Source of the DNA: Plutella xylostella
Taxonomy: Eukaryota > Arthropoda > Insecta > Lepidoptera > Plutellidae
NCBI RefSeq assembly: GCF_932276165.1
Contig: NC_064000.1
Coordinates: forward strand, 5,952,001-6,016,000
Direction of reading: 5' to 3'
Length of the DNA stretch: 64,000 nucleotides
Shown: positions 43,964 through 53,899 of the stretch, one piece after another
Numbering within the stretch: the stretch's first letter is position 1
How the letters are laid out: the number at the start of each line of letters is the position of its first letter
Notes under the pieces: model-generated
Databases searched by the model: none
Told to the model about the DNA's origin: nothing
The model's input: the letters and a program-made list of their open reading frames with translations, nothing else
Program-made: the position numbers and the translations under genes

Positions 43964-44319
43964 TTTAATAAACACTAGCGTAGAAAATAAACAATGTTCA
44001 ATCAAAACTGGTTTAGACACACACGTAATAACACAACTGTTGCTGATAATGAGGGGCGAATGACTGATGAGAGGCCTAACATGTGGGCGAGAGCCAGAAA
44101 GAGATAGAACTAATGTACAACATTGAGGGAAGGAAAGAGACACTTCAAAGTTCACTTTTCAGAGCTCCTGACTCAACATTACGATTACGACAAAAACTGA
44201 TGTGCACGTGTTATGTGAATAATGAAGTCTTTTGGATGACATTTATATAGAGGGCGTAGCAAAGCTAGATCTGTCAATGTCATAAAATTGACATTTGGTT
44301 GATTTGGTAAAAAAAATAG

Positions 44320-44536
44320 TTTATAAACAAAGTTTATGAGAAACACAAACAAACCAGTCCGAGTTGTGTGCCGTTTTGTACGAACATTGGCACTCACCAT
44401 TTCCCTAAAGTAGAAACTTTAAAAAACAGATGGATACAAGCCATTAAACTAAAGCCTGGTTTAACATTACGGAAGAGTTCACTTATATGCTCAGCTCATT
44501 TTCATCCAACCGATATTTTTGTAAGTTATGTATCAG
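44320..44536 (+). CDS. THAP gene exon 1 (5' end uncertain)
   Basis: Open frame through SPSCVPFCTN to DIFVSYVSG. I place the exon end after TATCAG (44536), because the second copy of this target sequence at the far side of the transposon continues GTAAGTAATT, the ancestral donor, and the phase then fits exon 2. An earlier GTAAGT at 44521 would break the frame. The true 5' border is unknown. Confidence 0.72.
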
Positions 44537-47500
44537 GTAGTGATGTAACGAATGTGTGTTTTTGAACATTCGCGAATGCGAATGCGAATGCGAATATCTG
44601 ATATCGATATTCGCGAATGCGAATGCGAATGCGAATATTCAGTTTGTGTTCAAATTTGGCTCTATCTGTATGGTTTGGTGGCAGTTTCGTACAGCCCCTC
44701 TATTCTTGAAAGGCAATGTATTGCGTATGTCTTGCGTTCTCAACATTTAAAAAATCAAGTAATAATAAGTTCTCTTCAAAATAGATTTTACAAAAAGTAA
44801 AATACATAAATGTTCATCAAGATAACGCCTTTTTTTTAAACCTAGCACTAAGCACCAAGTAGGTACCCGTAGAATGTAGAATTTATTTTAGATTTTGGCT
44901 GAAAAAGTTTTTTTGACCTTTTTTCTAAGTAACTTCCAAATTGTAGGCATTATATTATTGTTTCTATGTTCTTAAAATAGGCATTACTTCGCTGATCATA
45001 TTATAAAAACGCCTCTGAAGAGAAGTTATGATTTTTAAATGTTAGGAACGCAAGACAGATGCAATACATTCCTGCCTTCCTCCTTCATGCCTTGCAAGAG
45101 TGGGGGTATTAAATAAAATTAAAATAAATAAATAGTCATTTATTTCAGGTAATGCAGTACCCATATTGTCTTACAACAAGCTACAATAAAAATCTAAAAT
45201 CTAAGTCTAAGGTCTTTTGCAAAAAACCAATATAATGTATAGGGTTATACTAGTCACTTGCAAAAGACAGTCATTTACGATTCGCGTCCTGATGAACAGA
45301 TATCCAATGCTTGTAAAAAGGATTGGTGATGTCTTGCGATACAAAATTCAAGATTGCATTTCCGTATTGAATGAGGTACGTTCTGTTCTAGGCGCATTCC
45401 GAATCAGACTAGCTAACACTAGTCGCAGTTTTTTTAATAGTAATTACACTTTTTGAAACGTCCTTAGTCGAGCTAGCTTCAATGATCGTAACTGATTACT
45501 GAGGTTAAGCAACATATGGCATGGTCAGCCATTGGATGGGTGACTGATTTCAAGTGTTTTTCTGGACGCTTCCTTGTTTCGGACGGCACGTTAAGCCGTG
45601 GGTCCCGGTTGCTGCTTCGGCAGCAGTCGTTAAGCCAAGTCACAGGCCTTCGGGCAGCTTGAAAACATCTGACAGTCGGGTTCCCCACTAACCCGACAAC
45701 TTTCTCACTAGTCCAGCGTAGTGAAATAGGCCTGAACCTCATCCTTCATTGGAAGACCCGTGCCCCTGCAGTGGGGACGTGATGGGTCGTGATGATGATG
45801 ATGATGACACTTTATTTAGCCCCGTAACTGTTACGACACATTGCGACTGTGTGCGATACGGTTTCTGAGTGTGTAACGGTTCTCACACAATATAATCTGA
45901 CAGTGACACTAAATTCGATTACCTACGGGTGGTTTAATATTTCAGCGCGTATCAGACCGCAGTCTCAATTTTGTTCCGAGATTTGCCAAGCAGATACGAA
46001 CTCATCCTATAGATTTATCATATAATTTGGTATTATAAATATTACCAAATGATAAAGTAAAGATTGATAATGTGATAAAGAAGGTTATTTGTAATAAAAA
46101 GGTTAAGTATAAAAGAATAGATTTTGATTTTTTTAAGGTAAGTACAGTTCTCCCATATTAATAATGCACATGGAAATCTTCGCAAACTGTCGTATTCCCG
46201 GAAACACCCGAATCATTGAATCGTAAAAGCACTTGCATTTTGATCCTTGTTCGAAAGAAATAGTAGTCAATATCATGTGACACATAATCGAAAACAATTT
46301 GGGCGGTCGGTGGCTGTCACCGATCAGTCAAAGGTCTCAAGGTCAAGGTCAGTATTACTTTTTTGGAATTATAAAGAGCTGCAATGGACAACATTTCAAA
46401 AAACTAAAGCTGCTATAAATCGAAAACCATTTCGAGATTTAGCTCTAAAGGACACAAAAAAAATGTTTTTGTATTTTTTGGATGTATCATTTTCGAGAAA
46501 ATCATAAAATAGTAAAAAAGTGCTGATGACGTCATGCATCAGGTGCGATGCATTTTGATGATCAAAGCCTATAGATTTAAAAACAAAGTAACTGTCACTT
46601 TCATTTTTGATTGAATTTGACGTTTTATCGTGACGTTGTTGTTTATTTGGGTCATTTTCATTAATTCTGTTCTGACACTTTCTGACTATTTTTTTATTTA
46701 TTATTAACAGATGACCTCTATATAATATGTCCCAGAGCATGCCACCGCCTACACAGCTGAAACAATGCTTCTGCTTATTTTTTTACATGATAAGTACCTA
46801 CTTTCCATCATCAGAAATATCAATGTCATTTGAAAATGACCCATTTGTTGGTTGGCATGTAAACAAAGTTTAAATGTCACTTGTCAGTGTCATTTATGTT
46901 TTTTTCGAGACTCAGGCAATAGACAAAAATAAAAATTGAGCCTAATATGTGACTTCACTTCCGGTTTTAAAATAATAAACTTTAAAGTTAAAAATAACAT
47001 GCAAAAATTAATGTATATACAAAATAAAAAAATACGGGTCCACTAATTTTCTATAATCTTTCCGAATAGCTAATAAAAATATAGGGTAAAGAAAATGAAA
47101 TGTTGTCCATTACACATCGTTCTTGTTAATTTTTTCAAATGTGAATTTAATTTCAACTTTAATTATTTTTGACGACGCCATATTATGAGGCACATTTAAG
47201 AATAAAATATACGTCACATTGATAGACTTCACTTAGCCAATAAAGCCACACCCAAAAGACCAAGTTGTAATTGTTATTGTAATTGTGAATGATCAGCGCT
47301 GTAAATACTTTTAAATCCATATTTCTTCTTCTAACATAAACCTTGTGTTATTCAAACCTTATTTCAACCATATTAACACCAGCTTGAGCAAGACATTTGA
47401 AAAGTACTGTAACATTTTCGAAGTAAATTTTAATATTATGACAATATTATGAATTATCGACTCAAATTTCGTTACTGTTAAATCAATATCTCTTTTAGCA

Positions 47501-48595
47501 CCAAACACATAAATCTAAAAAAAATGCATGAAGAAAATGCACTTAACCACTCTAAATACATATCTAAATACATGGCGTTCGGAAATACGACCGTTGCCGA
47601 ACAATGGCGAAGATTTCTATGCGCATTATCAATTTTGGGGAACTGTACCATTATTTTCAAATAGTTTTATTTTTCTTAATAATACTTACTGACATTCGCA
47701 AAACATTCGCACAAAATTTTGCGAATGCGAATGCGAATGCGAATATCCAAAAACATGCGAATATTCGCGAATGCGAATGCGAATGCGAATATTCGTTACA
47801 TCACTAGTATCAGGTAAGTAATTAAATCTTCTCGCAGACAGGGCGGCATGTTGTGGTTACCTACGACAATGAAAGTTACCGAGCCACCGCCACTACAACC
47901 ATCGCCTGTGTGAGATAGGTTTGAATAAGATTAATAAGATGGCTTCTATAACAAAGTGCTTACAGTGAACAACACATTATCAACACTTAGTCCCACCCTT
48001 ATGTCCGGGATATGACCGGGTTATTGAACTAAAAGTGTTGCTTGATGTGCAAATATACAAAGCAAGCCTTAATCCTAGACCTTACTCATTTTTTAATTTC
48101 AATCAGGTCGCACTCGCAAAAGAATAAAAAAGAATGCTGTTCCTTCTATATTTGCATGGAAACAGCAACGGAATGAATTGGAACCGAGCAACAGAGGAAC
48201 AGAGGCAGTGATTTTTGATCCATCAAAAGTACAAGCAACATATTGTCGACGTAAGTTTTAAATAAAAAAATAAAAATTGTACACTGGTCACAGCTTCTTT
48301 TTACAAAATGTTATTGTAGCTCAGCTAGCAGTTAAGCTTTTATATTAAATATACTTAATCAAAATTTATTAACCTCAAGTTGTAAAATAGTACACATAAG
48401 TACTTACCCCGATGATAGATTTGACCCTGACAGATGAAAATTCATGCTAAGGGGTCTGATTTGCCTATGAATGTAAAAATTAAATTTTGTTTCTTGTTTA
48501 CAGCACCTCCAATTCCATTTGTTGAGGCAAGTCCATTTTTGGATCCATTACATACAGAGGAAGAAGATGACCCATTACAAATATCAGCCCCCTAA
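44320..48595 (+). CDS. THAP zinc-finger gene, 3 exons recognised, start not found
   Basis: THAP proteins bind DNA through a C2CH zinc finger. Exons: up to 44536; 48107-48250; 48504-48595. Joined in phase they give SCVPFCTNIGTHHFP, NRWIQAIKLKP, ICSAHFHPTD, then IKKNAVPSIF. These supply every THAP hallmark: C-x3-C, Pro, Trp, C-x2-H, and the AVPTIF-type motif. The tail is short and acidic (HTEEEDDPLQISAP, stop). The frame is open from just after the TAG at 44317-44319 but has no ATG, so the start is in an unseen upstream exon, or the gene is broken there. Intron 1 is mostly a 3.3-kb hAT insertion, and the stop is inside a MITE. Head-to-head with the transposase-like gene (about 360 bp apart). 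Confidence 0.8.
44568..44640 (+). repeat. GCGAAT hexamer blocks, left end of hAT
   Basis: Two runs of GCGAATGCGAATGCGAAT, separated by CTGATATCGATATTC. Matching runs at 47720-47790 lie in the same, not inverted, orientation. Confidence 0.92.
45478..45805 (+). mobile_element. 5S-rRNA-derived SINE, full length
   Basis: TGAGGTTAAGCAACATATGG and CATTGGATGGGTGACTG near the start (5S-type internal promoter), body as at 12851, and a GATGATGATGATGATGAC tail. Nested in the 3.27-kb hAT element. Confidence 0.87.
46383..47111. mobile_element. Second copy of the AATGGACAACATTTCA TIR element
   Basis: Inverse of 35088-35784, with the same ends and internal blocks. The minus-strand frame 46396-46740 corresponds to 35403-35771; the two visible indels between them are multiples of three. 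Nested in the hAT. Confidence 0.85.
48107..48250 (+). CDS. THAP gene exon 2
   Basis: 144 nt: completes G and encodes RTRKRIKKNAVPSIFAW to VQATYCR, plus one base. NAVPSIF is the AVPTIF motif closing the THAP domain. Acceptor TTTCAATCAG, donor GTAAGT. Confidence 0.85.
48504..48595 (+). CDS. THAP gene exon 3 (terminal)
   Basis: 92 nt: PPPIPFVEASPF to LQISAP, stop TAA 48593-48595. Acceptor CTTGTTTACAG. The last codons and the stop come from the MITE at 48588. Without it, the frame would read ISDQEVNCHH, then stop. Confidence 0.83.
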
Positions 48596-48755
48596 GCATG
48601 AATTTTCATTGTGAATGTGACGTGAAATTACTCAATGAATTTTGTAGGGAAATTTTAGTTCTGCTACTGACCGTCAGGGGCGCTGTTCATATTTTCATAC
48701 AAATTTACTCGATGAATTCTACTACACGTTCACAATGAAAATTCATGCTAGGGGG
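48588..48755. mobile_element. MITE with CCCCCTA(A)GCATGAATTTTC TIRs
   Basis: 168 bp, TIRs about 32 bp (GCATGAATTTTCATTGTGAA and inverse), flanked by TCAG at 48584-48587 and 48756-48759. A lone end of the same family lies at 48436-48462 in the preceding intron. Confidence 0.85.
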
Positions 48756-48779
48756 TCAGACCAAGAAGTTAATTGTCAT

Positions 48780-51230
48780 CACTAATAACATAAAATTAGA
48801 AACAAATAATTAAATAAAAAAAAAACTATAAAACAAGTTTGATTTATGTGGTCAACTACTTTTTTAATGAACACAATCAAACAACGAAATCTGTCATTTA
48901 GTTCAAAACATACTTCTTGCTCTTGCTACTCATCGCTAGATGGCGCTAATTTGTATTTTTATTCTTTGTTTCTGAATGATCTATTTCATGGGATGCACGA
49001 AAGAAACCTCCCAGACTGACTGTATCAACTGTATTTAGGTTCATTATACAGGGTGTTCCAAAAGAGGGTGGAAAATCGTAAGCTGAATGAGGGTGACTCA
49101 GGCAGTCATTCTGAACAACTTTTGTGCACACTGGACAATCAGCGACTAACGCTATTCTGACTTGCTAATACCAACTTAGGTAAGTACATCAGATGATTAA
49201 CCCTAGACCAGCACTAGGCTATACGCTGAGATGATAATATTAAGTAAGTTACCTACATAAAAAAGAGAGTAATTAAGCTTTATAATTATGTTTGTGTTAG
49301 TATGTGTGTCGGGTGTGTAGGTATGATTGTTTGTTACTCTTTCACGTAAAAACAAGGTACTTACTCAAAAGAATTTCATGAAAGCAGAACCTTTGGACTT
49401 ACACATAGGCTACTTTTATCCCGGAATACCCACGGTTTTTTTTAAGTTAAGCTCGAAGAATCAGCTAGTATACCAATAGATAAAAATATTACCTAATAAT
49501 TTTACATAACCTTGTTTTATGATAGTAGTTATTTTTAACAGTCAGGATTTTTCGGAGCAGTCTTAGGGTTACTCTATACTGACGAAAAACGAACGAACGA
49601 AAGCTGTCGTCCAATCGGCACGTTTCATACAACGAGATAGAGTCGAGACTCGCGTAGCAGCTCTTCGTAACTACGTTTTTCATCACATAGAATGACCCCC
49701 CAGCCCCAGCACGTAAAATTTGCCGACCCAATAAATACGGGCCTTATAATAAGGAAGAAACCTCGTTTGCCTAAATATAAGAAATGTAAATAACCTTTTC
49801 GTATGCATCGTAAATTCTGCATAACTTTCATGAAAACAACTAGGCTAGCAAGTACCAACACTCCCTTCAGTATCAGTAAAATTAATTTGAAATCTCAAAA
49901 CAAACATTATGATAAAAAGTACACACACACTTGTACAGTCAGCTGCATAAGTACAATAAGTACCTATACAAACTTACGTTCGTACAACTTCCAAATATTT
50001 TAAAGAAAAAAATAATTTACGGACATACTGAACCTACGTATGAGCCTCGAAACATGGGAAAAATTATATTCGCAGTTTGTGACTTTAATAAGTAGCTTCA
50101 CAAAAGTGTACGTATATCATGCATTAATACTAACCTAAGTGGTTAAAGTATGCTAGTAAAATGTATTAGAAAACTAAGATTTATTATGATAAATAAAAAA
50201 TAAATAAAAAAAATCAAGTTAATTCTGAAGCTGACTGTATCTACTTAGACTACCGTATTCAAACTTCATTTTTGCTGTCCGAGTGAAGGATCGAATGTGG
50301 ATGCTTTTTCCACTGTGCTTCGTTCTTAATTGCCATATGGGTAATTTGAAATTCCGAAAGGATTTTTGTACGAAAACACGTACAGAGGTTTTACTGTTTT
50401 AAGTTTGGCTCGCTTGTTAGTGTAGGTATATCTATAATAATCTATATACCTATAAAAAAAGGGCAGGAAGTAGAACAAAAGTTGTCTAGAATGACCCCCA
50501 AATAATCGAGGGATCTAGCCGATTGTGAGGGTCACTCTAGAGACAACTTGTATATCAATACAGCTTCTTGTAAAAGTGGTATAAGTACTTGACTGTCAAA
50601 TAAATGTTTCTTTCTTTCTTTCTTTGACTGCTGTACCATCCTAGGTGAATGGGGGGGTCGCGTGTTCGACTCCCGGCTGCGACAGATATTTTTATGAAAA
50701 CCTTTTAATTTTCTTTTCCTATACGTACCTACGCCTAAATTTACAATAGGTATTCATGAGATAACCACATCATGTACATAATTATAACAGATACCTACCT
50801 AATAATTGAATTAGCACAACGAACAGATTATTAAATGAATGAATGAATGAATACTTAATAGGTACGAGTTAGTATTTTTATAGTGACGATCGATTATTAC
50901 TTAATACGTTAGTTAGTTAGTTACGTTATTAGTTAGTCTTTTTACAGCGATGCAAAAGAAAGCTCATAAAGGAACTTTGTCACTTACCTACAGACTTTTT
51001 TAAATGTAAATAGATTTTCAGGATGATTTTCTTTTTGAAATTTGGTATGTACTTACCTATTTAGGTATCACTCAGCATTTTTTAGCAGCCACATCGCTAA
51101 TTTAAGTCGAAAGCCATCTTCAGTTCACAGGCTGTCATGTCAGCTGTAAGAATTACTTCCAATATTGATGGATGGATCGCAGTAAAGTCAGCGCTGAGAA
51201 AATGACAAATAGGTATTGAGATTAGCTTAG
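48780..51230. other. Repeat-rich DNA, no gene recognised
   Basis: Contains MITE pieces of the TAAGCCGAAA family (49045-49135, 50490-50580), a degraded TTCCCGCG repeat (49310-49480, minus) and the 49545-49720 repeat shared with 5.7 kb. Small ORFs have no domain. Confidence 0.6.
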
Positions 51231-51448
51231 GATTTAAGGGTGCCCGCGACAGACTTTTTGTAGAACATTAGCAATCGGCCATTTTTTCTTTTTTGAACAT
51301 AATTATACGGGGTGTTGCAAAAAGGGTATACTAAGCCGAAACCTACCTTTAACCTTTTTGCAACACCCTGTATAATTATGTTCTAAAAAGAAAAAAATGG
51401 CCGATTGCTAATGTTCTACAAAAAGTCTGTCGCGGGCACCCTTAAATC
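51231..51448. mobile_element. Near-perfect ~95-bp-arm hairpin element
   Basis: Arms 51231-51325 and 51352-51448 pair almost completely (AAGGGTGCCCGCGACAGAC ... GGTGTTGCAAAAAGG), with a loop of about 26 bp. The inner parts are the TIRs of the GGTGTTGCAAAA MITE family, so a MITE core is extended by 60 bp of matching flank on each side. Confidence 0.92.
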
Positions 51449-52070
51449 CCGGCAGTTGGCCTGATTGACACATTTGCACTTCTCTATTTAGTATCTGAGA
51501 TAAAAGATAAAATGAAATAATATAATAAGCCTTTATTTGTTCCCAAATATAACCATTAATCATCACATTAAAATAAAAATAGTTTAGAAATAATTTCATT
51601 GATATAAAATTTAAAAAGATAATAGACATTAATTGTGCTTGAGATGGTGCGAACGAGCTGGAATGTGCGAAGCCGAGGCCTTAAAATAAGGCAGTGCCTT
51701 GACCTTTTTAGTAATAAAATTCTAAGTGAGTTTTCATTTCATATTCACGGTGGGTAAATCCTTAGGTTTACCTATAAAGCTGCGTCTATGATAAAAAAAA
51801 ACAGAACGTCTACCTTTAGGTTTTCATATAATACCTAAACTCACGAGCAAATACTTTTGAACTATGATTTTGTAAATTCGAAATATGATTTAATATTCGT
51901 TTGCTAAGCTAAGCCCGAAACGTTTGGCTAAACTCAAACTCAAATGCTTTTATGTACTTACTTACAGGTATTATTATTTTTGATAAACTGCAATACAAAC
52001 AGTTCTCCGTTCGGAAAGATACTCCCTGAGCAATATTCTAAATTTGGTATGCAATATAAGCGTCACTGAA

Positions 52071-52195
52071 GAGCTAGCACGGGACGCAATTAAGACGTGA
52101 CAAAAGTTCTCCGTCGCGCTCGTTCTTGAACTGCGCGATGTGAGTGAGCGCGATGCAAAACCTTTGTCACCTCTTAATTGCGCCTCTTGCTAGCC
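52071..52195. mobile_element. MITE with GCTAGCACGG TIRs (copy 2)
   Basis: Inverted ends GCTAGCACGGGACGCAATTA / TAATTGCGCCTCTTGCTAGC; same family as 9673-9793. Confidence 0.82.
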
Positions 52196-52920
52196 CCTCT
52201 GGAGAGCATTGGCCGTTGGCCGATTCAGCCCACTGATATCAATAATTATGAAACAAAATCCCCTTTAAAATGTTGATATCAAAAGTTCATATTACTTATC
52301 GAGTTACCAACTTAATAACATGAAATTTCAGGTTCTCAATCAATGAGTGGTAGTCCATAGTCCGTAGGTACTAGATAGTGAAAACGTAGCTTTACACTAG
52401 TTTTGCGTAAGAAAAATATACAATATGCCCTTTGCATACAACTATGTCTTCAAGAGGCTAAAAGGATTGCCGTTGTGTGCCTCTTTGTATACAAATAAAG
52501 AAGAAAATAAAGATTTTTTCCCTTATTTCAATATCTCCAAAAATATATAAAAAAAATAACGTAAAAATCAGTCTCTATTATAGTTACATTTACGGATGTG
52601 ATGGCTCTTACAATAATTGATAGAATTAGTTCAATACTTATGGGATATGTGTAAAACCGAACCTAAAAACGTCACATAAATCTTTGTAGCTGAAAACAAA
52701 TAAACGAGTACTTAATAGAAAAACGGTAAAATAAACTCAATGATCTTTTACCAAATACTCAACCAGGCACTCATAAAAAATACGTACCCAACCTAAGTAT
52801 ATAAAACTCCGTAATGCGTAAATACATTAAAGGAGTAATAATTGAATTAGACGAGAATCTAACATCTAACAATGAAAGTCCATTAGCTAACACAACTCCG
52901 CCACAGCCAGAACCTTCACG

Positions 52921-53005
52921 GGGCGGGCGACCGAGTGGTGTAGTGGTTAGTGACTCGGACTGCTATGCCGAAGGTCCCAGGTTCGATCCGCAGCCGGGGC
53001 AAATA
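52921..53005 (+). mobile_element. tRNA-derived SINE head
   Basis: CGAGTGGTGTAGTGGTTAG and CCCAGGTTCGATCCGCAGCC are A- and B-box-like; related to the 24.4-kb SINE head. It runs directly into a minus-strand LINE tail. Confidence 0.78.
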
Positions 53006-53023
53006 TTTGTTTAAAAACAATAC

Positions 53024-53155
53024 AATAATTACAATTGCAATCCTCTTTATTTGCATTTGCACCGAAACAGGTAAGTAACATACAAAAATAAATACAGTAC
53101 AAAAAGTCTTATTGCTTATAGCAATCCTTACCAGAAAACCTTTAGATGGAAGAGG
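53024..53155 (-). mobile_element. LINE 3' tail (62.5-kb family)
   Basis: On the minus strand: GGATTGCTATAAGCAATAAG, TTTTTGTACTGTATTTATTT and GTGCAAATGCAAATAAAGAG, matching the 3' UTR of the LINE ending at 63192. Confidence 0.85.
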
Positions 53156-53482
53156 GACAAAAAAATTGGATTAGATCTTATCCGTTAACCACCACACCTA
53201 CCTACCTACTTCTTATTTATTATACTTAGCCAAGTACCTACCTCAAAATGGTTCTTACTCAATTTATTCCTCCACGAGTCTTATTCAAATCCGATTATTT
53301 TCACGAGTCTATTACAGCCAGCCTCTTCAGTGATTCCTTGCCAATTGCGAGTCACATTACCAAAAAGGCAATTTAATTAATTTTCCTTTACCATTACTTA
53401 CTTGTACGTTGTGTACATCAATTGTTTACCTCAGAACAGGTTAAAAAGAGAAGTGATCAATATTTTCGTATGAGGTTATCAG

Positions 53483-53675
53483 TGCAGCGATCACAGGATT
53501 CGATAGGTACTTTTTTCAAATCTACACAAACATAATTATATTATGGAAAAAACAAATGTCACTTATGGAACTCACAAATTTGCTATACATTTTGACAGTG
53601 ACAGTTTTCGATACTGTTCTTTTTCCATATGTTTGTGTAGATTCGAAAATAGTATCGAATCCTGTGATGGCTGCA
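53483..53675. mobile_element. MITE with ~50-bp TIRs (CACAGGATTCGATA)
   Basis: Left TGCAGCGATCACAGGATTCG, right inverse CGAATCCTGTGATGGCTGCA, with ATCTACACAAACATA on both sides. Related sequence is at 22340-22515; lone ends are at 23655 and 57588. Confidence 0.87.
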
Positions 53676-53751
53676 CAGTTGTCATATTTATTTCCCTATC
53701 ATGCTGAGTGACGCAGGGTAGTGTGTGAACCGCCTAAGCATTTCCATTTGT

Positions 53752-53830
53752 ACACAGGATGCTGCAAAAAGGGTAATTTTGAAATTCTAGTTTCGGCTTA
53801 GTATACCCTTTTTGCAACATCCTGTATAAT
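53752..53830. mobile_element. Short MITE of the GGTGTTGCAAAA family
   Basis: ACACAGGATGCTGCAAAAAGG at the left, inverse CCTTTTTGCAACATCCTGT at the right, TTTCGGCTTAGTATACC inside. Confidence 0.85.
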
Positions 53831-53899
53831 GTATAATATGTTATAGGTACATAGACAACACGCACAGTCCAATCCAAATAAAACGCCTATGCGTTATAA

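Larger units (their letters stand above)
44538..47806. mobile_element. 3.27-kb non-autonomous hAT element with 8-bp TSD
   Basis: TIRs TAGTGATGTAACGAAT / ATTCGTTACATCACTA, with target duplication GTATCAGG at 44530-44537 and 47807-47814. Both ends carry GCGAAT hexamer blocks. No transposase frame remains. Inside are a 70-bp inverted repeat (44710-44783 / 45000-45070), a 5S-SINE (45478-45805) and a 729-bp TIR element (46383-47111). Inserted at the exon 1/intron 1 border of the THAP gene. Confidence 0.93.

Noticed and set aside
43964..44155. N-terminal 64-residue extension of the transposase-like ORF
   Set aside because: The extension is Ser/Leu/Cys-rich without similarity; MAPASKLGRG at 43963 fits the family N-terminus better.
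47834..47910. Possible extra THAP exon after TCTTCTCGCAG
   Set aside because: Exon 1 joins directly to 48107 in phase and gives the expected THAP spacing to AVPSIF; an added exon would disrupt this.
50600..50690. B-box-like GTTCGACTCCC segment
   Set aside because: No matching A box or SINE body could be traced.
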